A stretch of DNA of 38,244 nt from a virus, in IMG/VR virus record IMGVR_UViG_3300046170_000340, positions 1-38,244 of that record. One strand, given 5' to 3'. The notes beneath the pieces are model-generated. The model made no database searches and was not told the DNA's origin. It saw nothing but the letters and a program-made list of their open reading frames with translations. Positions 30,542 through 38,244 of this stretch are shown here, in pieces (the first letter of the stretch is position 1; the number at the start of each line of letters is the position of its first letter). Position numbers and translations under genes: made by a program.

Positions 30542-33500
30542 TTAATAACCGCTATCTGGCTCAGGTGTAGGCGTTGGTGTTGGAGCAGGAGTTGGAGTAA
30601 CTTCTGCTTCTTCTTCTGGTGCTAAATAAGTGCCGTGATAGATGGTACCGCCATCAGGCATATAGAACGTTTCACCGTTCATATCGTGCGTGTGATGGTC
30701 ATTTATTGAACTAGCAGCATTAGCGGCAGCAGCTGTGTAATACAGAGGGTAGTAGCCATCAAGTGCGAATGGTTCAACAGCATTAACTGCGGTACGAACT
30801 GTTGCGGTTAGTGCTGCGGATTCTTCTGCTGATAGTGTTTCACCAGCCATCAAGCGATACAAACTAGATGCGATTGATGTACGACGAGCAGCTGCGTTCT
30901 GTGGGAAAGCAGCGAAAGCAGCAGTGACTGCTTGTTGCATTGCGACGTGTGCTGGGTCATTTGCGTTAAGAGCAGTGAATAGTTTCTTGATAAAGAACTC
31001 TTCACCTAAGCGGTTGTCGTTAGAAATCCACTCGTTGTTGCTGTTATCAACAAACATCGAGTCAATGCCGTTGGTTGAAACGAAGGTACCAGTACCAGAC
31101 ATCTCTGAACCGGTGACGACTGTTTCGCCAACAGGAGCGCCAGAGACGGATGAATCAACGAGGAGCTTGCCCGCAATAAGAATCCCACTAATGTAAATCC
31201 CATCATTACTAGCGGCTGAAGTGCATCTAAGTTTTAGTAAAGGTCCTAAAAGATCAACTGTTCCTCCTAAAGCTAATCCTTGCAATGCACTTGGGCTGTT
31301 TATAAGTGTTTTTGAAATTAAAACATCTGTAACGTCTCTTTCTGTTTCAGTACCATTAATTGATTCTGTTATATAACATTTTGAAGCGGAAGGAAGAACT
31401 TCCTGAAAAGAAGACCAAGCTTGTAAAGTTCCAATTATATTATCTGACAATAAAAAGTCTACCTCTAGCTGCCTACTTATCTTTGCATTTTCAATTAAAG
31501 CTCCGTAAGTTATTCCGTCAAATGCTCCTGTTGGTGGATGAGCGGGGGTGGATGTTGTTGCGTTATCACTCCAAACCTGGCTTTGATTCCAGGTGCCACT
31601 TCCGGACCCATCAGATCCTTCCCATACACCACCATCAACAGTCATCGTGTTGGCTGCTACATCAACATCAACAATGTTGATAGGGTCGGAACCTGCAAAG
31701 GCTGCGTAGATGTAGGTTACTCCAGAAACATTCATCCCAAAACTACTGTTTTGAGCTGCAATAGTGAATCCATCATCTTCGACGGTGATTGCCGACAAAG
31801 CGTCTACCTCTTCAACCGCATTTGTATCTGCTCTAAGTAATGAGTTATTATCAACTAACCCACCACGGGCTGTATCCATTAAGGACCAGTTTGAGACATT
31901 AGAGCTAGCAGATTTGCGTAGCACAAATGCAGGCTTAAACCCAGTTGTAATCTTCTGAGATGAGTTACCAGTTCCCGTGTATTCACCGAAGCTAGATACA
32001 CCAGGCGTCTCCGCCCAGCAATAGGCGATGTAATCAGCAGAAGATTCATTTGCTTTATTGCCTACAGAAAACACTGATGAAGTTGGGCTTGTATCGTTCC
32101 AAGCATCTGTTTCAGTTAGTTCAGCATTACTACTCTCAAGAAATATTTGTTTAGTAGGTCCACGTGATACGTGATAAACACGCCACGAGGGCGAACTGGT
32201 TGTTGTGCGTGCCTTGACGATGTAAAAACTTGGGGCGGCGATAAGACCGTGACCTACGTTTCCAGATGACCCAACACCCGTATAACTAACAACACTGAAG
32301 TTACCGTTAGACCTAACCTGCGATTGAATCGATCCGTCGTTATTAGTGACGGTTGTGTCGCCAGCATCCCAGCACCAGGCTACAAAACCATCCCCACTAT
32401 AGTTAATATCAGGCAATGAACCTACTGTAAATCCGTCTGAATCGAAAGATGACAGAGCTATTGTAGATGTAGTTTCTGCAACAGTTAAGTCGCTTTCAAT
32501 GTATTTTTGTGGACCTCTAACTGTATCAAATAACTTATGAGAATAGCCAGTTCTACTCTTTATCCACACCAAATCAGGACTGAAACCAACACCAGTGATT
32601 GACTGTGTGCCACCGTTACCTGTGTATAGGACCGGTGTAAAGCCACTAGACGTACCAACGTTATCGCCAGGTCTGAAGAACTGAAGGTCTGGGTTAGGGG
32701 TGTTGAAGGTGAGTTGTGTTAGAGCAATTGTCAAACCGTATGCACTACTTGATCCAGCCAAGAACACATATCGACCAATAACTTTTGTAGTCCCAAAGCC
32801 TGCAGCAGTTGTCAGGGTCGTCCAGTTTGATCCGTCATTTGATACTGCAATAGCTTGGTTTGCATCAGTAGTAATTGCTATTGCATTAACACTGCCCAAG
32901 TCATAATACTGTCTGCCAGTACCAATTGGATTAGGGCTAGGCCCATCTGTCCAAGCAGGAGAAACGCTGTTTAAGTCATCAGGAACAAAGTTATTGTTGT
33001 AGTTTGAGGCTTGCACCCAGTATTTTTCAACTGCGCTACCAACACTCGCAATCTCACTAGTCTGTGGCGTATAACTTGCGACTGCTCCGGTGGCATCAAC
33101 CATTACCAAAGCATCATCAGCGATGAAGGTGTCAAGGTTTGCGTTAGTTCCTACTGTTAACTTACTGCCGTAAGTTTCAGTTTTGGTGATGTCTGTGGCA
33201 CCACCGACTGTTCCAGAGTTATCAGTACCAACCCATTCGCCACCGTCTACGGTGATTGAAGGGACGCTGGCATCGATGGCGGTGATTTTTACTGTATCAA
33301 GTGCATAAGTCTCTAATTCGTATCTATCGCTTACTGTAGTTTTAGTTGTTAGAACGCGACCATTTACTTTTAGTTCAGCCGTTGAGCCACCGCCATTGCT
33401 GCCAAAAACTTGAATTGTTTCAGCATTTACATTTACAGAAGACAAGTTGATAAGAATTCCTGTCTTGTCTTGGTTTTGACAATAGTTAGAAGTATCGCCA

Positions 33501-36500
33501 TTAAACATATTAGAAGCAACATAGAGCCCTGCTGGTCCAGCGTTTATAGGAGTAACACCATCAGAAGCGGTAACCAAAGATGAGTAATCTGTCAGCAATG
33601 GTTTTCCATCTAGCATAATTTTCTGGACACTAGAATAATTAGTTACTTCAATAGTATTAATCTTTTCTCCTCCGTTAACCACATCACCCACTTCAAACTT
33701 GTCGAAGTTGTTGTCAGTTGGGAAAGTGAGTAGTTCACCTGCTCCAGGGTCACCAGTGATGCCGGTATCCACCAACAAAATTCCATTAATCCATATTCCT
33801 GTAATTCCTACACCTTGCTGTACTTCATTGATTTGGAAGCGAAGGTTACTAATGGTTGAAGATGTTAATGGAACTTCAACTTTATTCATTCCATTAGTAG
33901 GAGAATTAGTTGTTGTTATGCCGTTACCTGAAATCACAAGAGTGCCAGGGTTGGGACTGACAACTCTTCCGAGAACTTCTAATTTAGTTACATTCGTGAA
34001 GGTTTTGTTAAAGGTAATATAGGCGGGATTGCCAGCACCAGTCTGACAATTATTTGTTAGATTACCGTTAAATGCCAGTTCTTTGGCCGATTGAAATCCT
34101 TGTGGAGAAGAAATTAAAGAACTCCAAACTTCACTTTGATCCCAAGCGTTAGTAACATCGACACTCGCAATGGTGTCAGTTGTATAAACGTTCGTACCAC
34201 CACCTTCTACATCAGTAATAGGACCAGCAGAACCCTCGGGGTTTGGCGTCTGTGGAAGCAGTACGTTGCTTTCTTTAACAGAAGCACCAGCGCCATTCTC
34301 TGCTTTAACGATTGCTGAAATCGCACAACCAGCTGGTAGGTCTACATCAGGAGCATTACCTGTTGCGAAGACACTAGGGAACTGAATGCTGTAATCCTTT
34401 GCGGTGACATTAAGGAAGCCAGGGGTCAGTGGCTTGAATGCCGGTGACTTGTGCTTTGTCGTTAATGATTTGAAGCTTACCGTATGCCTCATTCTGTGTA
34501 TCAACGATTGGGGTTGAAGGAACAAACGAGAACGGGATACCAGCTTTGTTATTAGCAATCCAACGACCGGAAGAAGCAGAGAGGTCTACTTCAGTACCTT
34601 CAACTTGAAGGATGGTACCTTCTGCTGTTTCGGTTGAACCTGTGACGTTTGTTTCGCCACCACCGCCTGGGATGGATGAATCAACGAGGAGTTTGCCACC
34701 AACAGAAATTGAATAAATTTGACCACCACCAATCGCACCAGTTTGAGAAATTGATTGGAAAGTTAGCTTTGAAAGAGTAATGTTACCAAGATTTTTTGTG
34801 ATTACAGTAGTGCTTTGACCTGCAAATGTTTCAGCTGGTTCCGTATTAGTTTGTAAGCTCCACGTAGCGTTACCATCTCCAATTAATGTAACAATAACTT
34901 CTCCAGCGGGTAGACCATCGAAATCAATAGTCATTGGAGTATTAATAGGATTACTTAGAACACCTCCTCCATCGGTAGTCACACCGTTGAAAATTCCTTC
35001 TGCTGTTCCGGCAGTACATCCGCTAACGCCTTGGCTCCACTCTTGACTTGGCTCATAGCGTCCATCACCGGAATCACCAGATCCATCCTGTCCGTACCAT
35101 GAACCACCATCAACAGTCATCGTGTTGGCGGCTGTGTCCATGGCAGTGATTGATACTTGCTGATTAATTTTAAAAAATTGACCGTCGATGGTACTTTGAT
35201 CGCTGTATAAACGGAACGTTCTGCTGCCCTTCAATGTAACTACATTGTTTCCAGCGGGTAATATTGCTGAAACTTCGTTCATAGCAGTCCCCCAAGCTAC
35301 GCTATCGACTTGAACTCCATCAACAGACAATGTCATCGTCGGATTATCCGATGATTTTCTTACTCCTTTAAACACAATATTAGCTGGACCTGAAATATTC
35401 CAAGTCATAGTCATATTATTAGTGCTGCTTGTCCATCCATTAGTGTCGTTCCAGTTTGTTACCCACTCGTCAACATTGTTTTCAGTTGTTGCTGTTAGTG
35501 TTGGTGTTCCTTGACCCTGAACCAAGTCACCCACTTCAAAATACTGAAGGTCGGGGTTGGGGTTGTTGAAGGTGAGGGTTATATTGCCATCAGCAGTAAC
35601 ATAATAACCGTTACGAGACATTACTTGGTCAGCTTTAACCCTATCTGGAAATACATCGGTCTCACCGGTGCCACCTCCAACTCTGATAGCCAGCCAATAA
35701 GTTGCCGTACTAGAAGAGTTAATCGCACCAATCGTGGAGCTTGAGACACCACTAGAGTCATAAACCCAGTCACCTTGACCTGTTTCACTTTTAAATAAGT
35801 TAAAGGAAGCAGTAGTAGACCCGGTGTTTAAATAAGTTGTAGTTGCAGGAGAATCTAATTTCCACATTGTTTGATAAACATTGGCACCACTTGGTGGAGA
35901 CACGCCAATATTTACGGTCTGTTGGTCTACAGCATTGGACCAATTAAGTGTACGACAATCATTAGCTACAGCTACTACATATCGGTAAGTTACTGAAGTA
36001 ATTTCAGTTACACTCGCAATCTCACTGGTCTGTGGCGTATAAGAAGCAGGCTCAAGTTCACCACTACCGTCTTGCTTGGGTGTGCCATCTGTCATATAGA
36101 TGCCACCAGTGATGATGTTTAAATCTTTGTCACTAGCAACGGTCAGCTTGGTGTTATAAGCTTCGGTCTTGGTGATGTCTGTGGCACCTAATCCGCCAGG
36201 GATGGATGAGTCAACGAGGATAGTATTGTTTATTTCAAGAGCACACAAGGTTGCTCCAGTAGTGCTTGAACCAGCAATTGTAATTCCTGAAACATTTGAA
36301 CTTGTGACTGTAATAGTCTGCCATTTGTCTGATTGACTGTTGCCTAGTGTTCCTTGAGCTTCGAGAGTATCAAATCCATTTCCACTAATGCTGATAGGAT
36401 TTTGTGGAATATCACCGTCTGATCGAAATTTGACTCTCATAGATGAGACATTTTCAAACGAAGTGGTAAAACTAAAAATGTCCGCAACAGTTCCAGCAGA

Positions 36501-38244
36501 TGCGTGAGTAGTTAAATTTCCATCAAACGCCTTAACCGCTTGTTGAGCACCAGTTAGTAAAGCGCTCCACTGCTGACTTGGCTCATAGCGTCCATCCCCC
36601 TGGTCGCCAGATCCGTCCGCTCCTTTCCAGCTGCCCCCATCAACTGTGATGGTTGGTCCGGCTTCATCGATGGCGGTGATTGAGGCTGCGTCTGGGTTAG
36701 AGACGGATTGGTCTACGAGGAGCTTGCCGTCAACACGTATCGCGGATATTTGAGTGTATTGAGAGCTCCCGCCATCCAAGCAGGATACTGAAGTTAGATT
36801 ACCATTTACTATTGAACTGATGTCTGTCCATACTTCATCGCTTCTTACATTGACACCATTTGCCTGTATGGAAATACTTTCATTCCATATATTCTCATTA
36901 CCATAGATCTCAAACACCGTACCCGTTACATTTAATGTGCAGACGGTTCTTGTACCGACACCAGATGACACTTTGGTTGATAAGTCGCCATCAAATGTAT
37001 ATTCCCAGGGGTTCCCAATGTTGTTATCTCCACCATCGCTCCACTCTTGACTCTGATTCCAATCACTCTGAACCACATCACCCACTTCAAACTTGTCGAA
37101 GTTGTTGGCGGTTGGGAAGGTGAGGGTTTCAAGTTGAGTTCCAGAGTTCATCAAAGGATACTCTTGATCGTTATCGTCGATTAGATAGATGTATCCATTA
37201 GTTGCTGTAATCGTGACTGTCACTGTCCCGGTAATTGCCTGCGCAGCAAACCTGAATGAACTTTCACCATTATTATTTTGAACAGCAGCGCCGGATCCAT
37301 CTAGCCAGTTATTAGGTGTAGCTGTGCTATACCAAGCACCAGTTTGATTGGTTGCTGTTAAATTACTTCCCTTAAGATCTGTCCCATCGATATTGAAAGA
37401 CCTGATTTCAGAACCTCTAGAGCCGCTATACAGCTCCATACGAAATCCCGAGACAGAAGTGATATTATTTGCAGTAAGCCAATCGGTAATGTCTACATCT
37501 GTAAAACTTTGCGATCCATCACCTGCTGTCCAATCAACACCACTTGAAATAAATGTGCTAACACTCGCAATCCTGTCAGTTGAATAAACGTTTTCACCTG
37601 CGCCTTCTACTTTGGTGATGGTGTCTGATTCGACGCCAAAGTTAAATGTAGTTCCTGACAGTCGTGCTTTAACTGCGAAGGTTGGGTCTGGTGTTCCATC
37701 TAGTCCCATTACTGTTGTGTATGGGAACTCTTTATCTGTGAAACGGTTCTCACCATCGTAGATTTCAGTGAGGATTACTTCATCAATAACCGGAGCAATC
37801 TCAACTGCTGATACAGGTCCGCCATAACCAGTGCCTGATGCTGTCGTATTCAGGGCGTCAGTTGTGGTGACGGTACAACCAATGAACTTAGTGATATCTG
37901 ATTCGGGTACTACATAAGTAGATGCGGTCTGACCTGGGATATCTACTTTGTTTGTACCAAGCAGGTCATCAGCGTAGTGCCACTGATAGGTGAAGACGTA
38001 ACCGCCATCAGGTTGTTTGCCACCAGTTACAACGGGAATAGCTTCAGCATTCTCACGGATGAGTGGTGGGTTTGGAGCAATGACAACAGTAATTTCTAGA
38101 GGGTCAATGACTGAGTTAATAAAATCAGCACCAGTAATCTTGTAGGTAGAGTCACTGCGATTAACGAGGAGATAGTCAGTCGTTTCGAGGCTAGCCATTA
38201 GTGTGTCCGTTTCTTGTGTATAAGTAGTGTCAGAGCGATTGACG
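30542..38244 (-). CDS. Very long tail-fibre/adhesin-like protein, N-terminus beyond the window (frame-broken)
   Basis: Open from the right edge (an in-frame LVNRSDTTY... continues past the ATG at 38198), so the start is not in the window. About 2,565 aa are visible after removing one base near 34421 (raw frames stop at 34410 and reopen as DPGFLNVTAKD). N-terminus: tandem VNRSD units. The body has repeated Ig-like/lectin-like modules of the kinds ITKVEGAG.NVYSTD..ASV, MTVDGG.W.G.DGSG, SFDGNLTT, VGDVV, and LLVDSS. Repeats with VWIKSRTGYSHKLFDTVRG resemble a phage repeat domain. The C-terminus has HHTHDMNGETFYMPDGG and a Pro/Thr tail (TPTPAPTPTPTPEPDSGY). It is probably a host-recognition fibre. 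Confidence 0.82.
33683..37107 (-). repeat. Repeated modules inside the tail-fibre gene
   Basis: Near-identical DNA segments recur: CACATCACCCACTTCAAACT at about 33682 and 37076, CCATCAACAGTCATCGTGTTGG at about 31632 and 35105 (with one more at 36637), and GATGGATGAATCAACGAGGA (34670, 36202 and 31148 in variants). They reflect duplicated protein modules VGDVV, MTVDGG and VDSS. Such repeats allow recombination between modules and can trouble assembly. Confidence 0.75.

Overview
This window is part of the genome of a tailed phage that infects picocyanobacteria (Synechococcus/Prochlorococcus type). The evidence is an auxiliary photosynthesis block (psbA, psbD, a high-light-inducible hli gene) together with phage replication, nucleotide-metabolism, lysis and tail-fibre genes. 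A tyrosine integrase indicates a temperate or formerly temperate lineage. No portal, capsid or large terminase gene lies in the window, so the morphotype cannot be read from it. No tRNA or rRNA gene and no CRISPR array was seen.

Layout. 0-1 kb: a partial unknown gene, an exported RlpA-like protein and a small basic protein. 1-4.1 kb: photosynthesis operon psbA / 69-aa membrane microprotein / psbD / small exported protein / 56-aa protein / hli, mostly joined by 4-base overlaps. 4.1-7.2 kb: about ten small, mostly unknown early-type genes including a thioredoxin-like protein. 7.2-11.3 kb: a translation initiation factor IF-1 homologue, MazG, both class I ribonucleotide reductase subunits and ThyX. 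11.3-22.5 kb: replication and recombination (OB-fold SSB-like protein, PD-(D/E)XK exonuclease, PrimPol-VapE-like primase/helicase, HNH-like protein, Dam-like and dCMP-deaminase-like proteins that lack catalytic residues, family A DNA polymerase). 22.6-23.1 kb: an outer-membrane beta-barrel gene bracketed by two near-identical terminators. 23.1-27.4 kb: minus-strand small genes, an HNH nuclease, an integrase with flanking repeats, basic DUF proteins and a holin candidate. 27.4-30.5 kb: mixed-strand genes including two exported proteins, a proline-rich membrane protein, a GH19 endolysin and a NUMOD4/HNH endonuclease. 30.5 kb to the right edge: one very long minus-strand tail-fibre-like gene that runs off the window.

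How it fits together. The nucleotide genes (RNR, ThyX, MazG, DUF3310 protein) supply dNTPs to the PolA/PrimPol replisome. psbA, psbD and hli keep host photosystem II working during infection. IF-1, RlpA and the barrel protein suggest action on host translation and envelope.

Sequence quality. About 23 single-base frame breaks interrupt otherwise well-conserved genes, roughly 19 of them apparent insertions. Removing one base restores family-typical protein and the expected ATGA/TAATG gene junctions. I annotate those genes as single reconstructed CDSs and give the approximate break. I read these mainly as consensus or assembly errors; programmed frameshifting is the less likely alternative. No gene-free stretch exceeds 300 bases; the longest are about 140 bases or less (for example 25217-25357 and 903-1005).
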